Origin: Subtercola boreus
GTDB taxonomy: Bacteria > Actinomycetota > Actinomycetes > Actinomycetales > Microbacteriaceae
Assembly (NCBI RefSeq): GCF_003399635.1
Contig: NZ_NBXB01000027.1
Span: 1 to 64,000 of the forward strand
Reading direction: 5' to 3'
Length of the DNA stretch: 64,000 nucleotides
Positions within the stretch are counted from its first letter, which is position 1, and every line of letters starts with the position of its first letter. The position numbers were made by a program, and so were the translations under genes. The notes beneath the pieces were generated by a model that was not told the DNA's origin, searched no databases, and was given only the letters and a program-made list of their open reading frames with translations. This document shows, piece by piece, positions 6,507-15,958 of this stretch.

Positions 6507-9298
6507 GCCGACGGCTCCGTCGCACCGATGAGCGAGAGGAACGCCTCTTCGAGGTGACGACCGCGCTGCAGGTCGGTGACGCCGACACCGGCGCCGACGA
6601 GCGCGGCGACGACTTCCTCGACGGGGTGCGGGCCGGGCACGACGCGGATGGCGGCTGGCGGATGGATCTCCGCACGATCCACGCCGAGAGTACGCAGTGC
6701 GGCGAGGGCGGCATCCACAGCGGTGACGCCGATGACGAGCTCGCTCGCGTCGCCGGCGATGTCGCCCACGGGCCCGGTCGCGACGACCTGCCCGTGCGAC
6801 ATCACGACCACGTGGGAGCAGGTGAGTTCGACCTCACCGAGCAGGTGCGAGGACACGATCACCGTTCGGCCGCCTTCCGCGTAGCGCCGCAGAACTCCGC
6901 GGAGGGCGGTGATCTGCGGCGGATCCAGCCCATTGGTCGGCTCGTCGAGAATGAGGAGGTCGGGCATCCCGAGCATGGCCTGCGCGATCGCGAGGCGCTG
7001 GCGCATGCCCTGGCTGTAGCCGCGCACCGGCTTGGCGAGTGCTCCCCCGAGGTCGGCTACCGCGAGGGCTTCGTCGAACTGTGCCTCGGCCCGTGGCCTG
7101 CCGGTTGCGGCCCAGTACAGTTCGAGGTTGCGGCGACCCGACAGGTGAGGCAGGAATCCGGGGCCCTCGATGAAACAGCCGACTCGCGCGAGTACGGGGG
7201 AACCGGGGCCGATCTCCGCCCCGAACGACGTGGCGGTGCCGGCATCGGGGCGGATGAGGCCGGCGACCATGCGGAGGGTCGTCGTCTTGCCGGCGCCGTT
7301 CTCGCCGAGGAGTCCGAGCACCTGGCCGCGCTCGACGGTGAACGACACGTCGTCGACGGCGAGGAAGCCGGAACGGAAACGCTTGGTCAGGCCGTGGATG
7401 CTGAGCGGAGGCCGCTCGACGGGGCCCGACTCTGCTGCGGGCAACCTGGCACCCGCGCCTCTGCGGCTCCGAACGAGTGCCCCGATGACCAGCGCGAGTG
7501 CCACCAGGAGGGTCGCGGCGATCCCAACCAGCACGCCGGTCGTGGGCTGGCCCTCGCTCTGGTCGACGGCTGCTGCCGTGACGGTCGGTAGGCTGATCGG
7601 CCCGTCGAGCGACACCACGTAGGCGGCCGGGCTCGCCTGGCCCTGGAACTGCGAGTCGGTGCTGCGGAGGGTGAGCGTGAGCTGGTCGCCCGGCGTGAAG
7701 CTCCACGTGGTGGCCGGCAGGGTCACCGTCACGTCGGCACCGCCCTCCGGGAGCGCCACCCGGATCGGCGCAACACCACCGGGGAGCACGCGCACCGCGT
7801 CCCCGGTGCCCACGGAGAGCTGGGCGAACAGCAGTGCCTCGCCGGAGCCCGACACCGTCTCGCCCGTCGAGGGCGCGCCAGGTGCCGACGCGACGCGCAC
7901 CCGCACGCTGGCGGCCCCGGCCAGCACCAACGGGTCGGGGAGCGGCGCGGAGACGAACTGCGCCTGCTCCGCCAGGGAGTTGGCGGCGCCGAGCAGGCCG
8001 ATGGCCGTGCGGCCCGCCACGCTGCTGGTGTCAAGACCAGGGAGTCCTGTCACGGAGGCCGGCTGGCCCCCCGGCGGGTTCACGATGGTCTTCTGCGCGC
8101 CATCCAGGGCAACCTGCTGCGCTTCACCCGATCCGTCCAGCCCGGGGTAGGCAGACGCGGTGACGGTGGTGCCGAACACGGTCGCATTCGGCGGAACGGC
8201 GTAGCTGAACGTCGGGGCGACGGGCTCAGCGGTTTTCAGATGGTCGGTGAGCCACGACTGGATGACCGTGTCGGTGCCGCCGATGCCACCGCCGTCGTGG
8301 CCACCGTTGAACCACTGCACCTGGGCCGGCGCGCCGGCCGCCGCCAGCTGTCGGGCGTTCGCATCGGACTGGTCGAGCCCGAAGAGGTTGTCCTCGAGGC
8401 CCTGCAGCAGGAGCGTCGGCGCGTGCATCCCCGACAGCACTGTCGCCGGCGAGGACCGCTCCAGCAACGCCAGCTCGGCGGCACTCGGCTGCCCGCCGGT
8501 GACGAGGTTCTGGTACAGCGTGCAGAACGCGGGTGTGAACCGCCCGCACGGGTCGGTGGGCGTGATGCCCGCCCCGAAGAGCCGCGAGGCCCAGCCCGAT
8601 TTGAAGACCCGGAGAGCGGATCCGTCGCCTCGTCCCGCCGACAGCGGAACGAGTGCTTCGGCGAGGTCGTTCCAGGTGATGGCGGCGACGACGGTGTCGA
8701 TCCGCGGGTCAGTCGCCCCGAGCATGAGCGCCAGCGCTCCCCCGTAGGAGCCGCCGACGGCTCCGACCACAGGATCGTCGCCCACCTTCTCGACCGCCGG
8801 TTCACCGGCCAGCACGTCGACGAGGGCGCGGGCATCCGGGACCTCACCGTCGAGCGAGTCCAGCCCGATCGACCCGCCCGACTGGCCGAAACCGCGGGCG
8901 GTGTAGGCGAGAACGACAAAGCCCGCGTCCTGCAGTTGCTTCGCCTCGGGCGCGAGGTCGGTCTTGGTCTGCCCGAATCCGTGCGCGAGCAGCACCGCCG
9001 GTGCGGGTGTCACGGCGGGCGTGTACAGGTCGGCGTCGATCTGGATGATCGTGCTGCTGCCCGGCGCGTCGTGCACGGGCACGAGGAACGAGTGCACCGA
9101 CGGGCTGGCCGCGGTGGTGGCAGCGGTGGTGGTGGCTGTTGATGCGGCAGCGGCTGTTGATGCGGCTGCGGCCGCGGTGGTGGCAGAGACGGCACCCGAC
9201 AGCAGGGGGGCCAGAACTAGCGCGGCGACGACCACGAGGGCCGAGTGCGCCAGGCGGCGACCCGCGTGAGCATCCGGCAGCCGATCCCTACGCATCAT
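6503..9298 (-). CDS. Exported alpha/beta hydrolase fused to an ABC transporter ATPase (about 931 aa)
   Basis: The order is N-terminal signal or anchor helix (about 15-40), low-complexity Ala/Thr linker, alpha/beta hydrolase, X-Pro-peptidase-like beta-sandwich, a TM helix near 595-617 (VLVGIAATLLVALALVIGAL), then a complete ABC ATPase from about 632. The hydrolase keeps GGSYGGAL (nucleophile Ser), an acid in LLLQGLEDN and GGHDG (His). The ATPase has ENGAGKTT (Walker A), YSQGMRQR (signature) and LLILDEPTNGLD (Walker B). The two TM helices place the hydrolase outside and the ATPase inside, so the topology is consistent. It partners with the overlapping permease. Several starts are possible (9325, 9310, 9298, 9295); I choose 9298 because GAGG lies 6 nt upstream. 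The hydrolase is closest to the S15/CocE peptidase-esterase type; its substrate and any coupling to transport are unknown. Confidence 0.8.
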   Translation of the reverse strand: MMRRDRLPDAHAGRRLAHSALVVVAALVLAPLLSGAVSATTAAAAASTAAAASTATTTAATTAASPSVHSFLVPVHDAPGSSTIIQIDADLYTPAVTPAPAVLLAHGFGQTKTDLAPEAKQLQDAGFVVLAYTARGFGQSGGSIGLDSLDGEVPDARALVDVLAGEPAVEKVGDDPVVGAVGGSYGGALALMLGATDPRIDTVVAAITWNDLAEALVPLSAGRGDGSALRVFKSGWASRLFGAGITPTDPCGRFTPAFCTLYQNLVTGGQPSAAELALLERSSPATVLSGMHAPTLLLQGLEDNLFGLDQSDANARQLAAAGAPAQVQWFNGGHDGGGIGGTDTVIQSWLTDHLKTAEPVAPTFSYAVPPNATVFGTTVTASAYPGLDGSGEAQQVALDGAQKTIVNPPGGQPASVTGLPGLDTSSVAGRTAIGLLGAANSLAEQAQFVSAPLPDPLVLAGAASVRVRVASAPGAPSTGETVSGSGEALLFAQLSVGTGDAVRVLPGGVAPIRVALPEGGADVTVTLPATTWSFTPGDQLTLTLRSTDSQFQGQASPAAYVVSLDGPISLPTVTAAAVDQSEGQPTTGVLVGIAATLLVALALVIGALVRSRRGAGARLPAAESGPVERPPLSIHGLTKRFRSGFLAVDDVSFTVERGQVLGLLGENGAGKTTTLRMVAGLIRPDAGTATSFGAEIGPGSPVLARVGCFIEGPGFLPHLSGRRNLELYWAATGRPRAEAQFDEALAVADLGGALAKPVRGYSQGMRQRLAIAQAMLGMPDLLILDEPTNGLDPPQITALRGVLRRYAEGGRTVIVSSHLLGEVELTCSHVVVMSHGQVVATGPVGDIAGDASELVIGVTAVDAALAALRTLGVDRAEIHPPAAIRVVPGPHPVEEVVAALVGAGVGVTDLQRGRHLEEAFLSLIGATEPSA

Positions 9299-9394
9299 CC
9301 GTGACCTCATCCGTCCTGCTCTCATGCTAACTCTGTGCGTCTGACGGAGGCTGACAGCAGCTGACAGCCGCGCGGCAAAGGCCGGGCCGCACAC

Positions 9395-9595
9395 TCGTTC
9401 CAGACGCGCACGACGATCGACCTGACCGTCGAGGAGGGCCGGGTTCTCGGAGTGCTCGCCCGAACGGCCGGCAAGACGACGGCGGTGCGCATCCTGGCGA
9501 CGCTGCTGAAGCCGGACGGCGGCACCGCCACCGTCTCCGGCCTCGACGTCGTGCACCAGGCCACCGCCGTGCGACGGAAGATCGGCCGAGGATGA
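9395..9595 (+). pseudogene. Remnant of a DrrA-like ABC transporter ATPase
   Basis: A 67-codon stop-ended fragment with no start reads TIDLTVEEGRVLGVLARTAG, then KTTAVRILATLLKPDGGTAT and VSGLDVV...AVRRKIG. This is the Walker A region of a daunorubicin-resistance (DrrA) type ATPase, with the P-loop damaged: the usual GPNGAGKTT is ARTAGKTT. The ABC signature and Walker B regions are missing. The fragment abuts, in opposite orientation, the remnant of an AfsR-like regulator, so the region is a deletion scar. Confidence 0.7.
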
Positions 9596-10235
9596 GGAGC
9601 CGCGGGAGGGCCGACAGGAGATCCTGCGACAGCGCCGCCGCCGTGTCGATGACGTGCTCGCAGTTGTCGAGCACCAGCAGCACGTCCCGCCCGGCCAGGG
9701 ACTCCAGGATGCGCGTGCGGCTCGATTCGCCAGTGGTCTCGGCCGTGCGGAGCTCCCTGCCGGTGGCCGTCAGAACGGCAGCGGTCACCTCGCTCGGGCC
9801 GACCGGGGCGAGTTCGACGAGCAGGGCGTTCTCGCGGTGGAAGGCGGTCTCGAGAGCGAGTCGGGTCTTGCCGGCGCCTCCGGTGCCGATGATGGTCACC
9901 AGGCGATTGCCTGCAGCTGTTCGGCGATCATGGCACGTTCGCGCTCGCGCCCGACGAGGCTCGTGAGTTGGGCGGGCAGAGCGGTGTCCCGGCGCTCCGG
10001 GTTGTGCGCGTCGGCGCTCCGCCGGGTTCCACGAGCTCGACGGCCACTGCAGGGCCGCCTTCGAGTTCTCGGGAGCGTCGAGCCCCCACACGTCTTCGGC
10101 AATCGCCCGGTAGCTGACAGGCACCCCGGCATCCACGGCCAGCCGGAAGAGCACCGCGAGTTGCTTGGTTCCGGACACGGTGACGGCCCGACCCTCGTGG
10201 TCGACCCGCAGGCCACCCAGCAGCGCGATTCTCAC
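9593..10235 (-). pseudogene. Decayed AfsR/SARP-type regulator (frameshifted, truncated)
   Basis: From a GTG at 10235 the reading begins VRIALLGGLRVDHEGRAVTV and SYRAIAEDVWGLDAP, the OmpR-like winged-helix domain of SARP regulators. The frame then breaks. LTSLVGRERERAMIAEQL lies in a second frame (about 9905-10000). TIIGTGGAGKTRLALETA and RDVLLVLDNCEHVIDTAAAL, the Walker A and B of an AfsR-like NB-ARC ATPase, lie in another. The bacterial transcriptional activation (BTAD) domain is absent and the gene ends abruptly at the DrrA remnant. It is surely non-functional as a full regulator; a short DNA-binding product of about 60 residues is conceivable. Confidence 0.8.
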
Positions 10236-10323
10236 CTGGCAACTCTCATGCGGGTGTGCGGTGGTGACGTTCAGCCTGAGGTTCACCGTTGCGGCCGAAG
10301 AGCCGATAGGTGATGATTTCTCA

Positions 10324-11940
10324 ATGACCTCCGTGATCAAACACTCGCTCCGCGCCACGGCCGGTGCCTTCGGGAGTTACCACCCGGCCGGGTGGCACCC
10401 GAAGCTGAGCCTCACCCTGCTCGGGCCGGCCTCCCCCGGCTCCGAACTCGTGTGGACCGTCGCCCGGCCAGACGGTTCGCCCTGGTTCGAGCACCGCATG
10501 CCCGCTCCGGTCCTGGATGATCGCGAGCACGTCGCCGTCGACCTGGAGCGCTGGCAGGAGGGCGGCGACCTCGATGAAGCGGGCACGGTGGAGTTCACAC
10601 TGCGGCTCGTCTCGGTGCTCGACGGAGCGGGCGAACTGATGCACGACGAGCTGCTGCACGACGGGCGGATGACCGTGCTGCAGCTGCCCGGGGAGCACCG
10701 CTATGCGGTCGACAACGCTCGGGAGCCGGGTCACGGGCTCGTCGCCCTCGACACGGCTGACGAACCCGACGCGCCACGGCTCGGTGTACGGATGTTCGTG
10801 ACCGGCGACGTCGACGTGTGGCGGCTCGAGGCGCACTGCGTGCTCGACGGGGTGCGCCTGGCCACAGGATCGGTCGAGACGGCCGACACCGTCACGGCGA
10901 ACGATGGCCAGACCGTGGGCCAGACGATCGCGATCACCTTCGACGGCATCCGGGGCTGGAACAACCTCGCGGCGTCAGGCTGGGGCGGCGACTGGTACCT
11001 GCTCGACCAGCACGACGGCCGGTACCAGGTGAAGCTCGTGTCGGGCTCCGCCGTGGCCGGCGAGATCGGCTTCGATGTGACGAAATGCCGGATCGTCGCC
11101 CCGGGCCAGGTGGAACCCGACGTCGGATTCGGCGTGGCGATCGTCGTCGGAGAGGGGGGTGGTGACTGTTACGGCGACGCCCAGACCGCCGCTGCCTCAG
11201 CAAGCATCGACGACGCCTATGCGTGCCGTCTCGAGCCGGAGCGCTGTGCTGCAGGAGCCGGAGCCGGAGCCACGCAGGGTGCCAGTGCGCGGGGCGCGAT
11301 TGTGCTGGACGACGAGACGGAGGCGCTGCTCGGGGCCTACGTCGACCGTGCCGACCGACTGCTGCAGACCTGGGAGTCGGAGCTCGCCGCTCCCCCGCCC
11401 TACGACTTCGGCCAGATGCTCGCGGCCGAGGCGGTCGGGCGCGAGCGGGCAGGCTATGACGAGCTGGCGGCGGCGGTCTCCGGGGTCGACGATTCGCACC
11501 AGGTGCTGCTGGCCGGTGAAGCGATCGGGCTGGGCGACCTCCGTGCGCGTGTCGCCGCCCTCTTCCCCGCGGCCGAGGCGCGCATCACGTCGTCCGCGGA
11601 GGCGGAGGCCGACGGGCTCGCCCCCTTCCGGGCGCTCCTCGCCGGCGGCAAGCTCGCCGTCTTCGACGACCATCCCGCAGACTCCTTCGTCTACACCACG
11701 ACGGATCGCCACATCATCGAGACGCCTGAAGAACTCGCCGCGGCCGAGTACTGGTTCTTCGAGGGCCCGCTCGACGTTCCGAGCAGCGCCCGAGTGGAGG
11801 GCATCGAGATCACCGGCAGCGTCCAGGGCTGGCGGGTGCTCGGCTGGCACTTCGACACGGCGGGCGCCGTGCTCGACGAGTTCGAGACGCAGGGGCTGGG
11901 GCCGGCCGCTCCGAAGTCGGCCTTCCGGCCGCCTGCCTGA
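10324..11940 (+). CDS. Protein of unknown function (538 aa)
   Basis: I do not recognise this family. ATG at 10324 gives MTSVIKHSLRATAGAFGSYH. No signal peptide or TM helix is visible, so it should be cytosolic. The N-terminal half (to about residue 270) is rich in alternating beta-type segments and aromatic pairs (WVARPDGSPWF-like stretches, GGDWYLLDQHDGRY), suggesting two beta-sandwich domains. An Ala/Gly linker follows near 300-320. The C-terminal half is largely helical and acidic, then closes with another beta segment (VQGWRVLGWHFD). The base composition matches neighbours, so it looks resident rather than recently acquired. It stands alone: remnants upstream, convergent gene 20 nt downstream. 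Confidence 0.7.
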   Translation: MTSVIKHSLRATAGAFGSYHPAGWHPKLSLTLLGPASPGSELVWTVARPDGSPWFEHRMPAPVLDDREHVAVDLERWQEGGDLDEAGTVEFTLRLVSVLDGAGELMHDELLHDGRMTVLQLPGEHRYAVDNAREPGHGLVALDTADEPDAPRLGVRMFVTGDVDVWRLEAHCVLDGVRLATGSVETADTVTANDGQTVGQTIAITFDGIRGWNNLAASGWGGDWYLLDQHDGRYQVKLVSGSAVAGEIGFDVTKCRIVAPGQVEPDVGFGVAIVVGEGGGDCYGDAQTAAASASIDDAYACRLEPERCAAGAGAGATQGASARGAIVLDDETEALLGAYVDRADRLLQTWESELAAPPPYDFGQMLAAEAVGRERAGYDELAAAVSGVDDSHQVLLAGEAIGLGDLRARVAALFPAAEARITSSAEAEADGLAPFRALLAGGKLAVFDDHPADSFVYTTTDRHIIETPEELAAAEYWFFEGPLDVPSSARVEGIEITGSVQGWRVLGWHFDTAGAVLDEFETQGLGPAAPKSAFRPPA

Positions 11941-11960
11941 CGGCTCGTGGCGCTGAAGGG

Positions 11961-12350
11961 TCAGAGGGCGCGAGCGGTGTTGTTCCTCGGCGTGTGAGTC
12001 AGCTCGATGAGTCCCAGCTTCTCGAGCAGCGGCGGCAGGTACATCCCGAACCGCCCCCGGTAGCCCTTGCGGAGGCCGTACCAGCCGCTCACCGGGTTGC
12101 TGTCCGACCGACCCCACGCCTCGATGCTGCCCTCGGCGGCGTCCTTCGATTCGTCGGCCGCGCCGAGCGGCACCCAGTCGCCCTGCTCCAACAGCCACGC
12201 GTGAAGGTCCGTGATGGCCCGCGCGCGGTACTTCAGCTGGGTGGAGCCGACCTGGCAGATGAGCTCATCGCCCTCGATGTGCATCGTGTAGGTGGAGGAG
12301 CCGGGCGCCGTCGTCAGCTGCCACGGTTCGCCGGATGTGCCTTCGGTCAT
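11961..12350 (-). CDS. Small conserved protein, DUF6855-like (129 aa)
   Basis: A soluble 129-residue protein with the motif series LKYRARAITDLHAWLLEQGD, EAWGRSDSNPVSGWYGL, RGRFGMYLPPLLEKLGL and a C-terminal HTPRNN. I recall this pattern from a small actinobacterial family (DUF6855) of unknown function, but the assignment is from memory. A helical surface and the basic-aromatic cluster GWYGLRKGYRGRFGMYLPP are the only notable features. It is transcribed divergently from aspS and convergently with the 538-residue unknown gene. No ribosome binding site of unusual strength is visible. Confidence 0.6.
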   Translation of the reverse strand: MTEGTSGEPWQLTTAPGSSTYTMHIEGDELICQVGSTQLKYRARAITDLHAWLLEQGDWVPLGAADESKDAAEGSIEAWGRSDSNPVSGWYGLRKGYRGRFGMYLPPLLEKLGLIELTHTPRNNTARAL

Positions 12351-12440
12351 CGTTGAACCCTTCCCCTGCTGACTCTAGTCACACCCCCGGCACGCGTGCC
12401 GCCGTCGTCCCCCGGCACCATTCCCCATCCGCCCCTGCCC

Positions 12441-12515
12441 CGTGCACAATTCAGGATATGAGCGGGGCCATCGACCATCCGGGCTCGGCCCCGCTCATCT
12501 CCTGAATTGTGCACG
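12441..12515. repeat. 29-bp-arm imperfect palindrome between divergent genes
   Basis: Left arm 12441-12469 (CGTGCACAATTCAGGATATG, then AGCGGGGCC) pairs with right arm 12487-12515 with a single mismatch around a 17-nt loop. It lies between divergently transcribed genes, so it cannot be a simple convergent terminator. The CAATTCAGG/CCTGAATTG outer part recurs in another palindrome at 55143-55205. Confidence 0.8.
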
Positions 12516-12632
12516 GAGGCGGCGCGCTTTCCTGGCGAAAAGGCGGCCGGGCGACGCAGCCAGAACCGGCGGTCGGCGCCCGGCTCTACGATGGGAGGGC
12601 CCCAGATTCTCTTGACCCAAAGGACGTTCCCT

Positions 12633-14414
12633 GTGATCCGCACCCACGAAGCCGGTACTCTGCGCGCCGAACACGCCGGCCAGACTGTAGCCCTCGCCGG
12701 CTGGGTGGCCAGGCGCCGGGATCACGGCGGCGTCGCCTTCCTCGACCTGCGTGACGCGTCGGGCATCGTGCAGGTCGTCGTGCGCGACGAGGTGTTGGAG
12801 GCATCGGGCGCGCACGACCTCCGCGACGAGTACTGCATCCGTATCGACGGCGAGGTGCAGGTCCGCCCCGCGGGCAACACGAACCCGGAGCTGCCGACGG
12901 GTGAGGTCGAAGTCTCCGTGGCCGGCATCGAGATCCTCAACACCTCGGCGCCGCTGCCCTTTCCGATCGACGACCGTGTGAGCGTCGGTGAGGAGACCCG
13001 TCTCAAGTACCGGTACCTCGACCTCCGCCGCCCCGCGCCGGCGGCGGCACTGCGCCTCCGTTCCGACGTCAACCGCGTTGCCCGCACGGTGCTCGGCGAC
13101 CGCGGCTTCGTCGAGATCGAGACGCCGACGCTCACCCGCTCGACTCCGGAGGGCGCCCGTGACTTCCTGGTGCCAGCCAGGCTTCGGCCGGGTAGCTGGT
13201 ACGCCCTGCCGCAGAGCCCCCAGCTGTTCAAACAGCTGCTGATGGTGGCCGGTATGGAGAAGTACTTCCAGATCGCGCGCTGCTACCGCGACGAGGACTT
13301 CCGGGCCGACCGGCAGCCGGAGTTCACCCAGCTCGACCTCGAGATGAGCTTCGTCGACCAGGACGACGTGATCGAACTGGCCGAGGAGCTCGCACACCGC
13401 GTCTGGGCCCTCGTCGGCCACGAGACATCCGGACCCTTCCTTCGCATCACCTACCGCGAGGCGATGGACCGCTACGGATCCGACAAGCCCGACCTGCGCT
13501 TCGACACGCCGCTCACCGAGCTCACCGACTATTTCGAAGGCACGGCGTTCCGCGTGTTCCAGGCACCCTACGTGGGCGCCGTCGTCATGCCGGGTGGTGC
13601 CGCCCAGTCGCGCCGCACGCTCGACGACTGGCAGGAATTCGCCAAGCAGCGGGGCCACAAGGGACTCGCCTATGTGCTGGTCGGCGAAGACGGCGAGCTC
13701 GGCGGCCCGGTCGTCAAGAACCTGTCGGAGGCAGAGCGTTCGGGCCTGGCGGCCACGGTCGGCGCACAGCCCGGCGACTGCATCTTCTTCGCCGCCGGCA
13801 CGCGGAAGGCCGGCCAGAGCCTGCTCGGCGCGACCCGACTCGAGGTCGGCCACCGCGCCGGGCTCATCGACGAGTCGGCCTGGTCGTTTCTCTGGGTGGT
13901 GGATGCTCCGCTCTTCGAGCCCGCGGGTGACGCCGTCGCGGCGGGAGACGTCGCGGTCGGTGCTGGCGCGTGGACTGCCGTGCACCACGCTTTCACGTCA
14001 CCGAAGCCGGAGTCGATCGACACCTTCGACACCGATCCGGGCGAGGCGCTCGCCTACGCCTACGACCTGGTCTGCAACGGCAACGAGATCGGCGGCGGCT
14101 CGATCCGCATCCACCGCCGCGACATCCAGGAGCGAGTCTTCGCGGTGATGGGCCTGAGCGAAGAGGACGCGGAGGCGAAGTTCGGCTTCCTGCTCGACGC
14201 GTTCGAGTTCGGGGCACCGCCGCACGGAGGAATGGCGTTCGGCTGGGACCGCATCTGCGCCCTGCTGTCGGGCGCGTCGTCGATCCGTGAGGTGATCGCG
14301 TTCCCGAAGTCGGGTGGTGGCGTCGATCCACTGACTGAGGCGCCCGCTCCGATCACGCTGCAGCAGCGCCGTGAGGCTGGGGTGGATTCACCTGCTTCGG
14401 CAGCCGCGGTGTGA
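12633..14414 (+). CDS. aspS: Aspartyl-tRNA synthetase (593 aa)
   Basis: Class IIb synthetase that charges tRNA-Asp with aspartate. An N-terminal OB anticodon-binding domain (about 1-110, [20 protein letters not shown]) is followed by the catalytic core: motif 2 [19 protein letters not shown], a GAD insertion domain around 290-420, and motif 3 at [14 protein letters not shown] near the C-terminus. The length matches bacterial AspRS. I choose GTG 12633 because AAAGGA lies about 8 nt upstream and the protein then starts at the conserved RTHEAG segment; an ATG at 12591 would add an unconserved leader. Its 3' end overlaps the convergent rfbA by 62 nt. Confidence 0.97.
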   Translation: MIRTHEAGTLRAEHAGQTVALAGWVARRRDHGGVAFLDLRDASGIVQVVVRDEVLEASGAHDLRDEYCIRIDGEVQVRPAGNTNPELPTGEVEVSVAGIEILNTSAPLPFPIDDRVSVGEETRLKYRYLDLRRPAPAAALRLRSDVNRVARTVLGDRGFVEIETPTLTRSTPEGARDFLVPARLRPGSWYALPQSPQLFKQLLMVAGMEKYFQIARCYRDEDFRADRQPEFTQLDLEMSFVDQDDVIELAEELAHRVWALVGHETSGPFLRITYREAMDRYGSDKPDLRFDTPLTELTDYFEGTAFRVFQAPYVGAVVMPGGAAQSRRTLDDWQEFAKQRGHKGLAYVLVGEDGELGGPVVKNLSEAERSGLAATVGAQPGDCIFFAAGTRKAGQSLLGATRLEVGHRAGLIDESAWSFLWVVDAPLFEPAGDAVAAGDVAVGAGAWTAVHHAFTSPKPESIDTFDTDPGEALAYAYDLVCNGNEIGGGSIRIHRRDIQERVFAVMGLSEEDAEAKFGFLLDAFEFGAPPHGGMAFGWDRICALLSGASSIREVIAFPKSGGGVDPLTEAPAPITLQQRREAGVDSPASAAAV

Positions 14415-15336
14415 TCGACGGGCCGCCGCGGCGTTCGGGTTCCGGAGCCCGCTCGCCGTCGGCGGCGGAGCGCGGCACCTCGAGCAGCTGCTGCAGGTAG
14501 CGCCCGTAGCCGCTCTTCATCAGCGGGGCGGCAAGGGTGAGCAGCTGCCGGTCGTCGATCCAGCCTGAACGCCAGGCCACCTCTTCGATGCAGCCGATCT
14601 TCTGGCCCTGGCGCGCCTCGATGACCCGCACGAACTCGGTGGCCTGGATCATCGAATCGAACGTGCCCGTGTCGAGCCAGGCCGTTCCCCGGTCGAGCGT
14701 CTGCACCCGCAATCCGCCTGCCGCGAGGTACCGGTCGTTCACGGCGGTGATCTCGAGCTCGCCGCGGGCACTCGGAGCGATTGTGCGGGCTACCTCGACG
14801 ACCGAATTGTCGTAGAAGTACAGGCCCGGCACGGCGAAGGCGGACTTCGGATGCTCGGGCTTCTCCTCGATCGACACCGCGACGCCGTTCTCGTCGAACT
14901 CGACGACACCGTACGCTCGCGGGTTCGACACCGGATAGGCGAAGATGAGGGCGCCGTCGACGTTCTGGTGCTCGCGGAGGGCCTGGCCGAGCCCGACGCC
15001 GTGGAAGATATTGTCGCCGAGCACGAGTGCCACGCATTCATCGCCGATGAACTCCTCGCCTATGAGGAATGCCTGCGCGAGGCCGTCGGGGGATTCCTGC
15101 ACCGCGTATTCGAGGCGGATTCCGAGTTCGGAGCCGTCGCCGAGCAGCGACCGGAACTGGTCGGAGTACTCCGGCGTCGTGATGATCAGGATCTCCCGGA
15201 TGCCGGCGAGCATCAGTGTCGACAGGGGGTAGTAGATCATCGGTTTGTCGTAGATCGGCATGAGCTGCTTGCTGATGCCGCGGGTGATGGGCCAGAGCCG
15301 GGTACCGGATCCGCCCGCCAGGATGATGCCTCTCAC
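14353..15336 (-). CDS. rfbA: Glucose-1-phosphate thymidylyltransferase (327 aa)
   Basis: Makes dTDP-glucose from glucose-1-phosphate and dTTP, the first step to dTDP-rhamnose and related sugars for the EPS locus. The N-terminal [16 protein letters not shown] is the nucleotide-binding loop; [24 protein letters not shown] and [11 protein letters not shown] are the RmlA signatures. GTG 15336 is the start, with GGAG 5 nt upstream and a 4-nt overlap with the upstream cytidylyltransferase stop. At 327 residues it is longer than the usual ~290: a Pro/Arg-rich tail after about residue 290 is translated antisense to the end of aspS. No rfbB, rfbC or rfbD is in the window. Confidence 0.93.
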   Translation of the reverse strand: MRGIILAGGSGTRLWPITRGISKQLMPIYDKPMIYYPLSTLMLAGIREILIITTPEYSDQFRSLLGDGSELGIRLEYAVQESPDGLAQAFLIGEEFIGDECVALVLGDNIFHGVGLGQALREHQNVDGALIFAYPVSNPRAYGVVEFDENGVAVSIEEKPEHPKSAFAVPGLYFYDNSVVEVARTIAPSARGELEITAVNDRYLAAGGLRVQTLDRGTAWLDTGTFDSMIQATEFVRVIEARQGQKIGCIEEVAWRSGWIDDRQLLTLAAPLMKSGYGRYLQQLLEVPRSAADGERAPEPERRGGPSITPRLPKQVNPPQPHGAAAA

Positions 15337-15803
15337 TGCTGCTCCGCCGCCTTGATATCGGGCACGGGCCAGGCCTCGGGCAGCCCGGAGAGCACGTCGA
15401 GTGCCTGGCGGAGCCGCGTGCTCGAGGTGTGCATCGTGTAGGGGAAGTACACGACTTCGACTCCGACCAAGGCGAATTCCCTTTCGAGACGCCTGCCCTT
15501 CTCGGTGCCGCGCCAGTCGTCCCCCTTGAAGAAGATGTCGAACCCGACATCCCGCCAGGTGTCGAGCTTGTCGCTCCGCACTTCGGCACGCGCCTCGTCG
15601 ACGTAGTCGATGTGGTTCACGATCTCGAGGCGCTCCGCCAGCGGAACAACCGGCCTGATGCCCTTGTTGAGCTCGAGCATCTCGTCGGAGACGACGCCGG
15701 CGATCAGGTAGTCGCAACGGTCCTTGGCGTGCTTGAGGAGGTTCAGGTGGCCCACGTGGAAGAGGTCGTAGGCGCCGGCTGCATAGCCGATTCGTCGGGT
15801 CAT
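15333..15803 (-). CDS. TagD-like cytidylyltransferase (156 aa)
   Basis: A small nucleotidyltransferase of the glycerol-3-phosphate cytidylyltransferase fold. [19 protein letters not shown] carries the HxGH motif that binds CTP, and [10 protein letters not shown] near residue 130 corresponds to the second signature (R-[ST]-ISTT type, here divergent). It should activate an alcohol phosphate as a CDP derivative. ATG 15803 gives [15 protein letters not shown]; longer starts only add unconserved residues. It overlaps rfbA by 4 nt. A CDP-alcohol phosphotransferase at the other end of the EPS island could use its product. The true substrate (glycerol-3-phosphate or another) is not determined. Confidence 0.8.
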   Translation of the reverse strand: MTRRIGYAAGAYDLFHVGHLNLLKHAKDRCDYLIAGVVSDEMLELNKGIRPVVPLAERLEIVNHIDYVDEARAEVRSDKLDTWRDVGFDIFFKGDDWRGTEKGRRLEREFALVGVEVVYFPYTMHTSSTRLRQALDVLSGLPEAWPVPDIKAAEQQ

Positions 15804-15915
15804 TGAGTGACTACTTCGGGTTAGTCGACAACGCGCGCAGAGGGCGAAGCTCGAGGCGATTCCGGCGTGTCGCCCTAGGAAAGCTACACACCGCAACTGA
15901 TCCTCTCGAGCCTAG

Positions 15916-15954
15916 GCCCACGAAAGGGGGCGTGCGAAGCCCCCGTTCGTGGGC
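15916..15954 (-). terminator. Hairpin terminator downstream of the beta-helix gene
   Basis: 16-nt arms (15916-15931 and 15939-15954) with one mismatch and a 7-nt loop begin 5 nt after the stop of the minus-strand gene at 15959. No T-run follows. It separates that gene from the cytidylyltransferase-rfbA unit. Confidence 0.7.
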
Positions 15955-15958
15955 ATTG

